DNA of 64,000 nucleotides from Girardinichthys multiradiatus (taxonomy: Eukaryota; Chordata; Actinopteri; Cyprinodontiformes; Goodeidae), in assembly GCF_021462225.1 (NCBI RefSeq), contig NC_061800.1:6148501-6212500 (forward strand). The letters run 5' to 3'. The position numbers and the translations under genes were made by a program. Under the pieces are notes generated by a model. The model ran no database searches. It saw only the letters and a program-made list of their open reading frames with translations, and was not told where the DNA came from. This document shows, in pieces, positions 12,926 to 23,030 of this stretch (within the stretch, counting starts at the first letter, position 1; each line of letters begins with the position of its first letter).

Positions 12926-13435
12926 TGGACCTATAATCCATGCAACCCAATCTCAGATAAATAGAAAACAATTAACAAATAGACAGACTACCCAACATCA
13001 ATGGTGTAAATTACTATTTCTAAGCACATAGTACATATGTCAGTCAGCATTTAATTAAGCACAAAATATATTTCAGTTTTCTTAGTGCTGTAAGGCAGTT
13101 GAGTGGACAAACAAAAAAATACTATAATAAATGCAAGCCTAAGAAAAAAAGCAAACAATTTACAGTCCAGGTCTTATGCTTAAAATTTGCAATGCACAAT
13201 GTTAGAGTAAAGCAAACTATACAAACCTCGGGACACTTATGCCACAGATGAATGTCTGACTTTCTCTTAATGTCACTTATTTCACAACTGCTCGATTTCC
13301 TGTTGTACCAAACTTGCAATAAACCATGACCGCAAAAGTATGTATATGTGTACCATTTAAGGTTGCCACAATACTAAAATTTAAAACTTGATATCGATAC
13401 TAACAAGAAACCTCAATACTCAATATCATTTTTAA
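12926..13435. other. No gene seen
   Basis: Unassigned AT-rich spacer between the Rex3 scrap and the next LINE relic. Confidence 0.5.
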
Positions 13436-13439
13436 TATC

Positions 13440-14520
13440 ATTGCAACATTGGGTCACAAGTTACTTGAGAGACAGAAAACAATAAGTGCATTTGGGAGAT
13501 ATTAGTTGTGAATGTTTAGATAATGTTTGTGTGGTTCCTCTAGGGTCAGTGTTGGATCCTAAATGTTTTATTATGTGTATAAATGATATATGCAAAGTAA
13601 GTGAAATTATAAAAATTGTACTATTTGCAGATTCAATACAATTCAATTCAGTTTTATTTACATAGCACCAATTGACAACACACGTCATCTAAAGGCACTT
13701 TACAAAGTTAATTCAAGAGAATCATATAGATTTCAAGTCGGGTACATACATTCCAATGAATCCTAACTATCAAACAGTGCAGTTGGATTCAGTTTATTAT
13801 TCAAGTTGGTTAAAACGTTTTCTGTCTAAGAAAACCCAGTAGATTGCATTAAGTTGGTGACTTGCAGCATTCCCTCCCCCTAGGTGAGTGTGTCAAGAAC
13901 GTTTTATTAGAGATGACCTGGATCACTTGCTGAAAGATGTAAGCACAGATATGGACAAACTAAAAACATACTTGGATGGAAATAAGCTATCTTTAAAGCT
14001 GAATAAAAAAAATATTATGCTGTTTGTAATTTATAGATAAAATTTAGAAATCCAAACGTTACTAAATGGAATCACTGTTGAAAGGGTACATGACAATAAA
14101 TTTCTTGGAGATATTATTGATGATAAAATAACTGGAAACCTCGCATTAGATAAATACAAAACTGTTTCAAGTATTTTTTTTGTTAAATAAAGCCGAATAA
14201 GTACTTGGAAAAAAAAAAACACTCCACATTCTTTACTTTTCCTTGGTTTTATCTTATTTCAGTTATTGGGCAGACATCTGAGGCAACAAAATTATACACC
14301 AGTCATTAATTATAATGCAAAAAAACCAATAGGAGCAATAAATAAGGCTCGATATTTAGATCACACTAACACCTTATTTCACAAAATCTAAGATATTAAA
14401 ATTTACTGACACTGGAACAGTATGAATGTGGAGTTAAAGCAAAGTCCGAGCATTTAACAGTTTAAAGCATTCTTAAACAAATCCTCTTATTACCAGAAAT
14501 TAAATATAAATGTTATTACT
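13440..14520 (+). pseudogene. LINE reverse transcriptase relic, split by an L2 3' end
   Basis: A decayed LINE reverse transcriptase unlike the L2 and Rex3 copies. Left of the break it reads VPLGSVLDPKCFIMCINDI (13532-13590) and IVLFAD (13613-13630), which is where the catalytic FADD should be. Right of the break it reads DMDKLKTYLDGNKLSLKLNK (13950-14008) and GITVERVHDNKFLGDIIDDK (14069-14128). It ends with a weak C-terminal match including NVELKQSP near 14425-14450. This pattern is typical of a common fish CR1/L2-superclade LINE, but I cannot name the family. The two halves are separated by a minus-strand L2 end. Confidence 0.6.
13631..13882 (-). mobile_element. L2 3' end inserted on the minus strand
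   Basis: The + strand reads AATTCAATTCAGTTTTATTTA near 13640, the reverse complement of the L2 3' terminus seen at 9.45 and 27.2 kb, followed inward by about 240 bp of L2 3' untranslated region. It lies inside the catalytic loop of the LINE relic at 13440-14520, so it inserted later. Confidence 0.75.
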
Positions 14521-14527
14521 ATGCTGT

Positions 14528-16246
14528 GGTTATTATTATGAATATATTATTTTATGTTTAATATTAATATTTTATTAAATAATCATTTAATCTGTTAAGT
14601 GTTGTCCAATGAATACCAGCCCAATAAGGCCAAGCTCTGACATCACTGAACAGCAAAGCTCTGCACACACATGGAATAAATTCACACAATTTCTTAAAAT
14701 ACAAGAATTTATTAACAAAAATAAGTCAACTCAATGTCAAACATATTTCAATCAACAAACTGTTTACTATACTAGAACAATCCAACTAAACTACCAAGCA
14801 GAATTAAAAATTAGGAAGACCAACTACATACAATATGAACAAGTGAATCAAAGATGAGTAAAGACCATGGCCAATAAAGTGATGCAACATTACCATTCAA
14901 GAGAACCAAAGATTATCTTGAGGAAGTTAAGTTAGTCTTGGAACTAACTTAAGGCAATGATTGGTATACCTTCAAACCACTATTCACAATGCAAGATCGG
15001 ATAAAATATTATTTTGATAAAATAATATTTTAAAGAATGATTTGCTGAATAAAACCAATCTTCTGGATGGCTGATTCTCAAAGGTGTTTAATTAGCTGCC
15101 TTCATTTAGTACAATAATGTTAAGGCAATATCTTTTTGAAAAAGAACCAAACCTTTCTGGATAAATGAGTCTTAATGGTGTTTAATTAGCTATCACATTT
15201 AGTAAAATAATATTCAGGGAAATATTATTTTCCTAGATTGGAAACTAACAAGCTTTCTGGATAAATGATTCTTAATAGACCCATAAGATGGCGGTCATAA
15301 GTCACATGTTACCTTAACTGATAGCGGTTATAGCTAAGAAAAGAAGCTTGTTACCCCTCCTTTAAAATCAAACATGTATCTTTAAAATACCATCAATCAA
15401 AGGATCGAAAAGCATAAGTGTTGATGCTGCGTTATGGCCGATATGTGTTCAAAAACCACCCTCTAAATAATTTTCTTAGCTGAGCAGCTAGTCAGCTGAG
15501 GTTTCTCATCACAAACAAAAACCAAGTGTCATTTAACAAACATTAGTTAGATTATTTCATTCTAAACTAATCTTCTCTTCCCAAACACCACCTCTTACAT
15601 GAACCGTGCTGACGAAAAGATGTCCTGGGCGAGTTGAGGGAAGCGAAACTGTCCTGGTAATCCACGTGTGGGCATTAAAGGGGACTGGCGTTGCAGCTAG
15701 TGCAGGGGTGTTGGTTTGTTAGCCGGCCTGGCCAAACTGTACGACAAAAGCACGTCCAGCTCCTTCAGTGGGTGTAACTCTCGCTACCTGGACATGCACA
15801 CAGGAAGACATACATTGATGCGGTCCTGATGCCTTGTTCTCCAGGCCGTGGGGGAAACTTTGCTTGGGTTAGGGCTGCCATTGGAGGCCTCAGAAGAAAA
15901 GTCAAGTCACTCTTGTCTTATTACACCTTTATTAAGAATAAAGACTGGTTACTTAAACAGCAAAATCATTACTTAAAATTGCTCATACGATCGGCGTCAC
16001 TTTTGGATCCAAGAATTTTTCAGAGTAGAAGTCTTAGTTTCAGAGTAGAAGCCGTGAGCTTCAAGGCCTTCAGCTAATGCCTGCTCTGGTCCCTCCATTA
16101 GCCGTTGTCCACACCAGAATCAGATCAAGTAGAGGGGAAAACGTGTCTCTGGGTCAGAAATTCCAGCTCTGACTCCTCCTCCTCCTGGGCTGTTAGGAAT
16201 AAGTTGGTATGATTTTGAAAGGTGCATGCAGGCCTACGATGATGTA
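14528..16246. repeat. Left arm of a long inverted repeat
   Basis: This segment aligns as a reverse complement with 23031-24842. Shared blocks in order include GAATACCAGCCCAATAAGG (14609-14627), CAAGCTCTGACAT, AATACAAGAATTTATTAAC, ACTAACTTA...GGCAATGATTGG, ACAATGCAAGATC, TTTAAAATACCAT and TTGGATCCA. Identity is high in the outer part and decays towards the centre. The arm holds short AT-rich hairpins (for example near 15005-15034 and 15203-15233). It has no coding potential. It could be half of a foldback DNA transposon or one of two head-to-head long LTR-like copies. Confidence 0.8.
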
Positions 16247-16372
16247 CAGGTCCTTCTCAAAAAATTAGCATATTGTGATAAAGTTCATTATTTTCCATAA
16301 TGTCATGATGAAAAGTTAACATTCATATATTTTAGATTCATTGCACACTAACTGAAATATTTCAGGTCTTTT

Positions 16373-16807
16373 TATCATTAATTTACTCAGGTTGTCGAAA
16401 TATAACCAAATCAGAAGATGACACAGATTCGATGTACAGAATTAGATTGAAATGAGGTTTTATTGTTCCAACTTAGGTAGACCTTGATTAGAGTTGTTAG
16501 AAGCCAGAGGATGAGGAAGCCCCAAGGATCCGAGCAGAGAGAGAGTGTTCTGGCGGTGGAAATATTTACAGTGCAGATTTCCTGAAGAAGAGTTCCATAT
16601 GGCGACAGGCAGGCAGACAGATGGGCAGATCGACAGGAAGGCAGGACAACAAGCGATCAGGCAGGCTGACAGAAGTCCACATAACAGAGACTATGTTCCA
16701 GCAACAGACTGTGTCAGCAGCTGTCTTAAAAAGCCATGAGCTCATTAGCTGGATGAGTTGCAGCTGAGAACAATGAAGTGCCAGAACCAGCCAGCAGAGA
16801 TCTCACA
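16373..16807 (-). repeat. 3' LTR of the sushi-type gypsy element
   Basis: A 435-bp LTR, starting TGTGAGATC in the coding direction, matching the 5' LTR at all but one position. It follows the polypurine tract and is bordered by target duplication CTTTT at 16368-16372. Confidence 0.95.
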
Positions 16808-16822
16808 GTACCCTCCCCTCAA
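16808..16822 (-). promoter_or_regulatory. Polypurine tract of the gypsy element
   Basis: In the coding direction the sequence TTGAGGGGAGGGTAC lies directly against the 3' LTR (TGTGAGA). This purine run is the expected primer for plus-strand DNA synthesis. It lies past the Pol stop codon. Confidence 0.8.
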
Positions 16823-19800
16823 CGATTGCCTCCAGGCAATCCCGAACGTTTCTCCGGATGACGTCTGTAAAAAGATGTAATGAGATCAGGGTCCAGGATA
16901 AGAGAACGAGGTACCCAGGTTCTTTCTTCAGGTCCATATCCAGCCCAATCCACAAGGTACTGAAAACCACGCCCCCTACGTCGAACATCCAGGATACGAT
17001 TGACCGTGTAAGCTGGATGGTCATCAATGAGACGAACAGGGGGAGGGAGCTTGGTGGGTGGATTCAGGGGACTTTCCGAGACTGGCTTGATCTGTGAAAC
17101 ATGAAAGGTAGGATGAATGTGCATAGAAGCTGGCAACTTGAGTCTCACCGCAGAAGGGTTGATGATCCTTTCTATGACAAAAGGACCGATGAAACGGGGG
17201 GCCAACTTTCGAGTAGTATCCTTTAATTTAATATTCTTGGTGGAGAGCCAGACCTTCTGATCAATGCAGTAGACCGGTGCGGTGGAACGGTGACGGTCAG
17301 CAAACCTTTTATTCTGTTCCAAAGTGCGTAGAAGTGTCCTCCTGGTCTGACGCCAGATCTTACGACACCTGGAGATATAATGCTGAACAGAGGGGACAAC
17401 AGTGTCAGATTCAATACTGGGGAATAATGGAGGTAGATAGCCCAGAGAAATCTCAAAGGGAGATAAACCAGTAGCAGAGGAAGTATGAATATTATGGGCA
17501 TATTCTATCCAAGTGAGATGTCTACACCAGGAAGAAGGGTTGTCATTAATCACACATCTCAATGCTACTTCCAGTTCCTGATTGCATCTCTCAGTCTGCC
17601 CATTAGACTGAGGGTGGTAACCAGATGAAAGGCTTACGGTAGCACCAATAGCCCTACAGAACTCCTTCCAGACTTGTGAAATGAACTGCGGGCCTCGGTC
17701 AGAGACAATATCCAAGGGCATGCCATGAATACGGAAGACATGAAGAACCAGAAGTTGAGCAGTCTCCAATGCAGACGGAAGCTTAGTTAAGGGAATAAAA
17801 TGAACAGTCTTAGAGAATCTATCAACAACGGTAAAGATGACTGTGTTTCCGTCAGATGGCGGGAGACCAGTGACGAAGTCAATAGAGATGTGGGACCATG
17901 GGCGACTAGGGGTAGACAGAGGTTGAAGAAGACCGGCAGGAGGTTGATTTGAGTTCTTGTTACGGGCACATGTGGAACAAGCTGCGACAAACTCTCTAAT
18001 GTCGGGATTCATAGTGGGCCACCAGAAATACCTCTTGGTAAAAGTGATCATACGATTAATCCCCGGATGACAGGTAAGTTTATTATTATGAACCCAATCC
18101 AGAACTTTATTGATGACAGAGTTCGGAACGAACAGTTTGCCTACAGGACCAGTACCTGGGTCTGGTTCAGATTGTTGTGCCTCCCTGATGTCCTTTTCAA
18201 TGGCCCAGGTGAGGGCGCCCACAATGCAGGATTCCGGTAAGATGGAAGCTTCAGTCTTGGATTGCTCAGAATGAGAAAATTGGCGAGAGAGAGCGTCGGG
18301 CTTGATGTTCTTGGAGCCGGGTCTGTAAGAGATAGAAAAATTAAAACGAGCAAAAAACAGGGACCAACGGGCTTGTCTGGAGTTAAGTCTCTTGGCATTT
18401 TGGATGTAAGAGAGGTTTTTATGGTCAGTCCAAATGAGAAAAGGGACTTCCGCCCCCTCTAACCAATGCCGCCACTCCTCAAGCGCCAACTTGATAGCCA
18501 GAAGCTCTCGATTTCCCACATCGTAATTCTGCTCTGCTGACGACAAACGACGAGAAAAATAAGCACAAGGATGCACCTTGTTGTCTATAGGAGAACGTTG
18601 AGACAAGATGGCCCCTACTCCAATGTCAGAAGCATCAACCTCCACAACGAATTGCGCACTAGGATCAGGATGAGTCAGAATGGGTGCAGAAGAAAATAAA
18701 GTTTTCAATTTGCAAAAAGCTTTCTCTGCCTCAGGGGACCAATGGAATGTCTTCAGAGAGGAGGTAAGTTGAGTGAGAGGCACAGTGACCTGACTGTAGT
18801 TCTTTATGAACCTTCTATAAAAATTTGCAAAACCTAAGAACCTTTGGAGTTGCCTGCGATCCGTTGGAGTAGGCCACTCTGCCACTGCCTTGGTCTTCTC
18901 AGGATCCGTTCTGTACCTGCCTGCTTCAAAAATAAAACCCAAGAAGGTCACAGAAGAAACACCGAATTCACATTTTTCGGCTTTTACAAAGAGTTGGTTT
19001 TCATAAAGCCTCTGGAGTATGGTCCTGACATGCTGGTGATGCTGATCAATGTTCTGAGAGAAAATCAAAATATCATCCAGATAAACAAACACAAAGAGGT
19101 TGAGGAAATCACGGAGAATATCATTTATAAGAGCCTGAAAAACAGCGGGTGCGTTAGTCAATCCAAAAGGCATCACCAAATATTCAAAATGTCCCAGGGG
19201 AGTCTTGAAAGCTGTCTTCCACTCGTCACCCTCTCGGATCCGAACCAGATGATACGCATTGCGCAGGTCGAGCTTGGTAAAAATCTTGGCAGTGTGTAAT
19301 TGGTCATGTATAGAATCAATGAGTGGTAAGGGGTACTTATTTTTGATTGTGATTTGATTCAACCCCCTATAATCAATGCAGGGTCTTAACGTGCCATCTT
19401 TCTTCCCCACAAAGAAGAAGCCGGCGCCAACGGGGGAGGTAGATGGCCGAATGATCCCGGATGCTAAGGAATCCTCAATGTACTCCTTCATGACTCTTCT
19501 CTCCGGTCCAGAGAGATTGTATAGTCTGCTGGATGGTAACGGAGCACCTGGAAGGAGATCAATAGCACAGTCATAGGGGCGATGCATGGGTAAAGAAAGA
19601 GCCCCCTGTTTACTAAAAACAGATGCAAGATTGTGGTATTCAGGAGGAATCTTAGACAGATCAACAGGCTCAGGTGGTTCAATTTGTTTGCTAGAGTGAG
19701 AGACAGCAGTCTTTAGACAATTCTGGAGACAGTAATCACTCCACTTCTCTACTCTGCCCTCCACCCAATTAATTGCGGGATTATGTCTCTGCAACCACGG

Positions 19801-20121
19801 AAATCCTAGAACCAATTGTGGGGAGATAGAGGAGACAACAAAGAACTCACCCCATTCATGGTGGTTACCTGAGGTAATGATGTGAAGGTGGGGCACTTTA
19901 AACTTCACCTGAGATATGGTTTGACCAGTAATGCCCGAAACAGAAAGGGGGTGGTTGAGAGACTGAGAAGGTATCTTAAGTTTGTCAACTAGATCCAAGG
20001 AAATAAGATTCTGTTCTGCACCAGAATCAATAAAAGCATCCACTGGACACTTTTCTTGGCCAATAATAATAGTGACTGGAAAACACAGACGAGATATAGG
20101 GGAAAAATGGGACATGCTCAT
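16819..20121 (-). CDS. pol: Gypsy Pol polyprotein (PR-RT-RNaseH-IN-chromodomain)
   Basis: An intact frame of about 1100 codons that encodes the enzymes for copying and integrating the element. Residue numbers are counted from the TTG at 20124. Protease DSGAE is at 33-37. Reverse transcriptase has LDLRNAYHL near 285 and catalytic YLDD at 348-351. RNase H has [10 protein letters not shown] near 496 and TDHKN near 566. The integrase zinc finger uses H679, H686, C716 and C719. The integrase core has D749, D809 and E845 (DD35E: IDFVTG, SDRGPQF, NGQTER). A chromodomain lies at about 1036-1085 ([22 protein letters not shown]), likely to guide insertion to certain chromatin. The first ATG is at 20121, but the frame stays open upstream to 20163 inside gag, so Pol is probably made by a -1 frameshift as Gag-Pol. 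No stops or missing key residues were seen. Confidence 0.96.
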   Translation of the reverse strand: MSMSHFSPISRLCFPVTIIIGQEKCPVDAFIDSGAEQNLISLDLVDKLKIPSQSLNHPLSVSGITGQTISQVKFKVPHLHIITSGNHHEWGEFFVVSSISPQLVLGFPWLQRHNPAINWVEGRVEKWSDYCLQNCLKTAVSHSSKQIEPPEPVDLSKIPPEYHNLASVFSKQGALSLPMHRPYDCAIDLLPGAPLPSSRLYNLSGPERRVMKEYIEDSLASGIIRPSTSPVGAGFFFVGKKDGTLRPCIDYRGLNQITIKNKYPLPLIDSIHDQLHTAKIFTKLDLRNAYHLVRIREGDEWKTAFKTPLGHFEYLVMPFGLTNAPAVFQALINDILRDFLNLFVFVYLDDILIFSQNIDQHHQHVRTILQRLYENQLFVKAEKCEFGVSSVTFLGFIFEAGRYRTDPEKTKAVAEWPTPTDRRQLQRFLGFANFYRRFIKNYSQVTVPLTQLTSSLKTFHWSPEAEKAFCKLKTLFSSAPILTHPDPSAQFVVEVDASDIGVGAILSQRSPIDNKVHPCAYFSRRLSSAEQNYDVGNRELLAIKLALEEWRHWLEGAEVPFLIWTDHKNLSYIQNAKRLNSRQARWSLFFARFNFSISYRPGSKNIKPDALSRQFSHSEQSKTEASILPESCIVGALTWAIEKDIREAQQSEPDPGTGPVGKLFVPNSVINKVLDWVHNNKLTCHPGINRMITFTKRYFWWPTMNPDIREFVAACSTCARNKNSNQPPAGLLQPLSTPSRPWSHISIDFVTGLPPSDGNTVIFTVVDRFSKTVHFIPLTKLPSALETAQLLVLHVFRIHGMPLDIVSDRGPQFISQVWKEFCRAIGATVSLSSGYHPQSNGQTERCNQELEVALRCVINDNPSSWCRHLTWIEYAHNIHTSSATGLSPFEISLGYLPPLFPSIESDTVVPSVQHYISRCRKIWRQTRRTLLRTLEQNKRFADRHRSTAPVYCIDQKVWLSTKNIKLKDTTRKLAPRFIGPFVIERIINPSAVRLKLPASMHIHPTFHVSQIKPVSESPLNPPTKLPPPVRLIDDHPAYTVNRILDVRRRGRGFQYLVDWAGYGPEERTWVPRSLILDPDLITSFYRRHPEKRSGLPGGNR

Positions 20122-20160
20122 CAAAGTCCCCTGACCTATTGACGAGCCCCCTCTTTTCCC
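20116..20160 (-). promoter_or_regulatory. -1 ribosomal frameshift signal between gag and pol
   Basis: In the gag frame the coding strand reads G GGA AAA (20154-20160), the X XXY YYZ type of slippery heptamer. A 6-nt spacer (20148-20153) is followed by a 9-bp stem with one G-U pair, GCTCGTCAA (20139-20147) with TTGATGAGC (20116-20124), around a 14-nt loop that holds the gag stop (20136-20138). After slippage the pol frame is open through the pol start. Gag-Pol frameshifting is known for sushi-type elements and for the mammalian gene PEG10 derived from them. Confidence 0.8.
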
Positions 20161-21128
20161 TTCTTAGGGCATCTTGCAACATAATGTCCACCTTGTCCAC
20201 AATACAAACAAAGACCAGCCCCAAAACGACGTTGTCGCTCTTCAGGAGAGAGACGAGTGTGACCAACCTGCATAGGCTCAGGTTCCACAGATCCCTCCGA
20301 AGAGGAAGTGGGTGTATCAAGGTAAGCGGTCCGAGGTGCCATAAAGTGCTGCCACTCTGACTTATGATTCCTCTCTGCTTGTCTCTCTCTTAGGCGGTTG
20401 TCAATACGGATTGACAGTTTGATTAAATCATCCAGTCTCGCAGGTTGATCTCTTAAAACCAACTGGTCCTTTATCTGATCTGTAAGGGAATTCACAAAAA
20501 TACCCTTGAGTGCCGCTTCATCCCAACCCACCTCCTGTGCTGCCACCCGGAAGTCGATGGCGAACTCCGCCAATGCCCTCTTTCCCTGTTTGAGGGTAAG
20601 TAACTTCTTAGCAGCTGTCTCCTGTTGGAGTGGTTGATCAAAGACTTCCTTGAAGTGACTGAAAAAAACAGCATAACTCAGAGACTCAATAGGGTTAGTT
20701 GTGAGAAAAGCGTGCGCCCAGCGTAAAGCAGATCCTTTTAGGGAGGTAACAATAAAAGTGATCTTGGAAGCAGCAGTCGGAAACAGAGAGGGGGAACGAC
20801 TAAAAGCCAACTCACATTGGAGAGAAAACCCACCAAAATTATTAGGGTTGCCATCAAAAAGTTCAGACGGACGGAAATCAGGTTCTCGGATTCCGGATGA
20901 GTGGGTTGTGGGTGGCTGAGGATTCTCAGAACGAACTGGAGGATTGGAAGGAGCGGGTGAGAGTTTGGTTAATATTTCACTTAAGGCATGTACCATACCA
21001 CCAAGTTCCGTGAGATGGGCATCTGTCGTCCTTTGTTGTTGTAGCAACTGTTGAAGCATGGTCTCAGTGGATTGGAGGCGTTCCCTCCAGGAGGTCTGTT
21101 CATCTTCATCTGATTTGTTTTTCGACAT
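20136..21128 (-). CDS. gag: Gypsy Gag protein
   Basis: Structural protein that forms the particle and binds the element RNA. The frame is open from an ATG at 21146, 2 nt inside the LTR border (336 codons). The first ATG overlaps the primer binding site, so I prefer the second ATG at 21128 ([16 protein letters not shown]). Residues below count from the upstream ATG. A glutamine-rich coiled-coil-like start lies at about 25-60. The retrotransposon gag domain lies at about 120-260, with [14 protein letters not shown] and [20 protein letters not shown] zinc knuckle is C313, C316, H321, C326 ([14 protein letters not shown]). It ends TAG at 20136, 12-15 nt before the first pol start codons. Typical length for sushi-like Gag. 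Confidence 0.94.
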   Translation of the reverse strand: MSKNKSDEDEQTSWRERLQSTETMLQQLLQQQRTTDAHLTELGGMVHALSEILTKLSPAPSNPPVRSENPQPPTTHSSGIREPDFRPSELFDGNPNNFGGFSLQCELAFSRSPSLFPTAASKITFIVTSLKGSALRWAHAFLTTNPIESLSYAVFFSHFKEVFDQPLQQETAAKKLLTLKQGKRALAEFAIDFRVAAQEVGWDEAALKGIFVNSLTDQIKDQLVLRDQPARLDDLIKLSIRIDNRLRERQAERNHKSEWQHFMAPRTAYLDTPTSSSEGSVEPEPMQVGHTRLSPEERQRRFGAGLCLYCGQGGHYVARCPKKGKEGARQ

Positions 21129-21136
21129 GTCTGCTG

Positions 21137-21147
21137 GCTGGAACATA
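21137..21147 (-). promoter_or_regulatory. Self-priming primer binding site
   Basis: One base after the 5' LTR the coding strand reads TATGTTCCAGC. Its exact complement, GCTGGAACATA, lies inside the LTR at 21468-21478, at the likely RNA start (about 30 nt below a TTTTTAA box at 21502-21508). This is the arrangement of Tf1/sushi elements, which prime reverse transcription with the 5' end of their own RNA instead of a tRNA. Confidence 0.72.
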
Positions 21148-21148
21148 C

Positions 21149-21583
21149 TATCATTAATTTACTCAGGTTGTCGAAATATAACCAAATCAGAAGATGACAC
21201 AGATTCGATGTACAGAATTAGATTGAAATGAGGTTTTATTGTTCCAACTTAGGTAGACCTTGATTAGAGTTGTTAGAAGCCAGAGGATGAGGAAGCCCCA
21301 AGGATCCGAGCAGAGAGAGAGTGTTCTGGCAGTGGAAATATTTACAGTGCAGATTTCCTGAAGAAGAGTTCCATATGGCGACAGGCAGGCAGACAGATGG
21401 GCAGATCGACAGGAAGGCAGGACAACAAGCGATCAGGCAGGCTGACAGAAGTCCACATAACAGAGACTATGTTCCAGCAACAGACTGTGTCAGCAGCTGT
21501 CTTAAAAAGCCATGAGCTCATTAGCTGGATGAGTTGCAGCTGAGAACAATGAAGTGCCAGAACCAGCCAGCAGAGATCTCACA
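21149..21583 (-). repeat. 5' LTR of the sushi-type gypsy element
   Basis: A 435-bp LTR that acts as promoter and supplies the RNA end. In the coding direction it has a TATA-like TTTTTAA at 21502-21508, a probable RNA start at 21478 (LTR position 106), and a polyadenylation signal AATAAA at 21235-21240. Target duplication CTTTT follows at 21584-21588. Gag starts directly downstream. Confidence 0.93.
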
Positions 21584-21790
21584 CTTTTATTGTCTTAATA
21601 CGGATGATTTTGGCATACAGCTCATGAAAACCCAAAATTCCTATCTCACAAAATTAGCATATTATTAAAAGGGTCTCTAAACGAGCTATGAACCTAATCA
21701 TCTGAATCAACGAGTTAACTCTAAACACCAGCAAAAGATTCCTGAGGCCTTTAAAACTCCCAGCCTGGTTCATCACTCAAAACCCCAATC

Positions 21791-22753
21791 ATGGGTAAGA
21801 CTGCCGACCTGACTGCTGTCCAGAAGGCCACTATTGACACCCTCAAGCAAGAGGGTAAGACACAGAAAGAAATTTCTGAACGAATAGGCTGTTCCCAGAG
21901 TGCTGTATCAAGGCACCTCAGTGGGAAGTCTGTGGGAAGGAAAAAGTGTGGCAGAAAACGCTGCACAACGAGAAGAGGTGACCGGACCCTGAGGAAGATT
22001 GTGGAGAAGGGCCGATTCCAGACCTTGGGGGACCTGCAGAAGCAGTGGACGGAGTCTGGAGTAGAAACATCCAGAGCCACCGTGCACAGGCGTGTGCAGG
22101 AAATGGGCTACAGGTGCCGCATTCCCCAGACCTGGGCTACAGAGAAGCAGCACTGGACTGTTGCTCAGTGGTCCAAAGTACTTTTTTCGGATGAAAGCAA
22201 ATTCTGCATGTCATTCGGAAATCAAGGTGCCAGAGTCTGGAGGAAGACTGGGGAGAAGGAAATGCCAAAATGCCAGAAGTCCAGTGTCAAGTACCCACAG
22301 TCAGTGATGGTCTGGGGTGCCGTGTCAGCTGCTGGTGTTGGTGCACTGTGTTTTATCAAGGGCAGGGTCAATGCAGCTAGCTATCAGGAGATTTTGGAGC
22401 ACTTCATGCTTCCATCTGCTGAAAAGCTTTATGGAGATGAAGATTTCATTTTTCAGCACGATCTGGCACCTGCTCACAGTGCCAAAACCACTGGTAAATG
22501 GTTTACTGACCATGGTATCACTGTGCTCAATTGGCCTGCCAACTCTCCTGACCTGAACCCCATAGAGAATCTGTGGGATATTGTGAAGAGAACGTTGAGA
22601 GACTCAAGACCCAACACTCTGGATGAGCTAAAGGCCGCTATCGAAGCATCCTGGGCCTCCATAAGACCTCAGCAGTGCCACAGGCTGATTGCCTCCATGC
22701 CACGCCGCATTGAAGCAGTCATTTCTGCAAAAGGATTCCCGACCAAGTATTGA
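21791..22753 (+). CDS. Tc1-like DD34E transposase, 320 aa
   Basis: Cut-and-paste transposase of the surrounding Tc1 element. The N-terminal paired-type helix-turn-helix region (about 5-110, with KEISERIGCSQSAVSRHL) binds the terminal repeats. The catalytic triad is D134 (LFSDES), D224 (FQHDLAPAH) and E259 (PDLNPIENLW), with 34 residues between D224 and E259. The frame is open from MGKTADL to the end GFPTKY. It is slightly short. From memory of the family, about 15 residues are usually present between RIPQ and TWATEK (position 113-114 here), so there may be a clean in-frame deletion in the linker before the catalytic core. Whether the protein works is unknown. The left terminal repeat is split by the gypsy insertion, so the element itself is unlikely to jump. 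Confidence 0.93.
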   Translation: MGKTADLTAVQKATIDTLKQEGKTQKEISERIGCSQSAVSRHLSGKSVGRKKCGRKRCTTRRGDRTLRKIVEKGRFQTLGDLQKQWTESGVETSRATVHRRVQEMGYRCRIPQTWATEKQHWTVAQWSKVLFSDESKFCMSFGNQGARVWRKTGEKEMPKCQKSSVKYPQSVMVWGAVSAAGVGALCFIKGRVNAASYQEILEHFMLPSAEKLYGDEDFIFQHDLAPAHSAKTTGKWFTDHGITVLNWPANSPDLNPIENLWDIVKRTLRDSRPNTLDELKAAIEASWASIRPQQCHRLIASMPRRIEAVISAKGFPTKY

Positions 22754-23030
22754 GTGCATAACTGTACATGATTATTTGAAGGTTGACGTTTTTTGTATTA
22801 AAAACACTTTTCTTTTATTGGTCGGATGAAATATGCTAATTTTGTGAGATAGGAATTTTGGGTTTTCATGAGCTGTATGCCAAAATCATCCGTATTAAGA
22901 CAATAAAAGACCTGAAATATTTCAGTTAATGTGCAATGAATCTAAAATATATGAATGTTAAATTTTCATCATTACATTATAGAAAATAATGAACTTTATC
23001 ACAATATGCTAATATTTTGAGAAGGACCTG

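Larger units (their letters stand above)
16373..21583 (-). mobile_element. Complete sushi-type chromodomain Ty3/gypsy retrotransposon
   Basis: A structurally complete LTR retrotransposon on the minus strand: 5' LTR 21149-21583, gag 20136-21128, pol 16819-20121 (20124 if the TTG is counted), 3' LTR 16373-16807. It is flanked by a 5-bp duplication, CTTTT, at 16368-16372 and 21584-21588. The two 435-bp LTRs differ at one base that I could find (G at about 16552, A at about 21330), so the insertion is recent. Both reading frames are open from end to end. The C-terminal chromodomain, the self-priming site and the -1 frameshift signal place it in the chromovirus group that includes sushi-ichi. It lies inside a Tc1 transposon. 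Confidence 0.95.
16247..23030 (+). mobile_element. Tc1-like transposon interrupted by a gypsy element
   Basis: A Tc1/mariner transposon flanked by the TA duplication expected for the family (16245-16246 and 23031-23032). Both ends read CAGGTCCTTCTCAAAA-type termini; the right end is its reverse complement at about 23013-23030. Removing the 5.2-kb gypsy insertion and its 5-bp duplication leaves about 1.57 kb, the normal size for Tc1. The terminal repeats are long, about 200 bp, and the left one was cut at 16372 by the gypsy. A deleted relative lies at 45288-46137. The interruption probably prevents movement of this copy. Confidence 0.92.

Noticed and set aside
16803..19682. Several open frames on both strands overlapping pol
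   Set aside because: They are shadow frames of the intact Pol gene, which alone shows ordered conserved domains.
21563..21574. LTR-start segment complementary to 21130-21141 as the main primer pairing
   Set aside because: It would put the RNA start about 10 nt into the LTR, leaving almost no promoter region. The 21468-21478 match has a better-placed TATA-like box.
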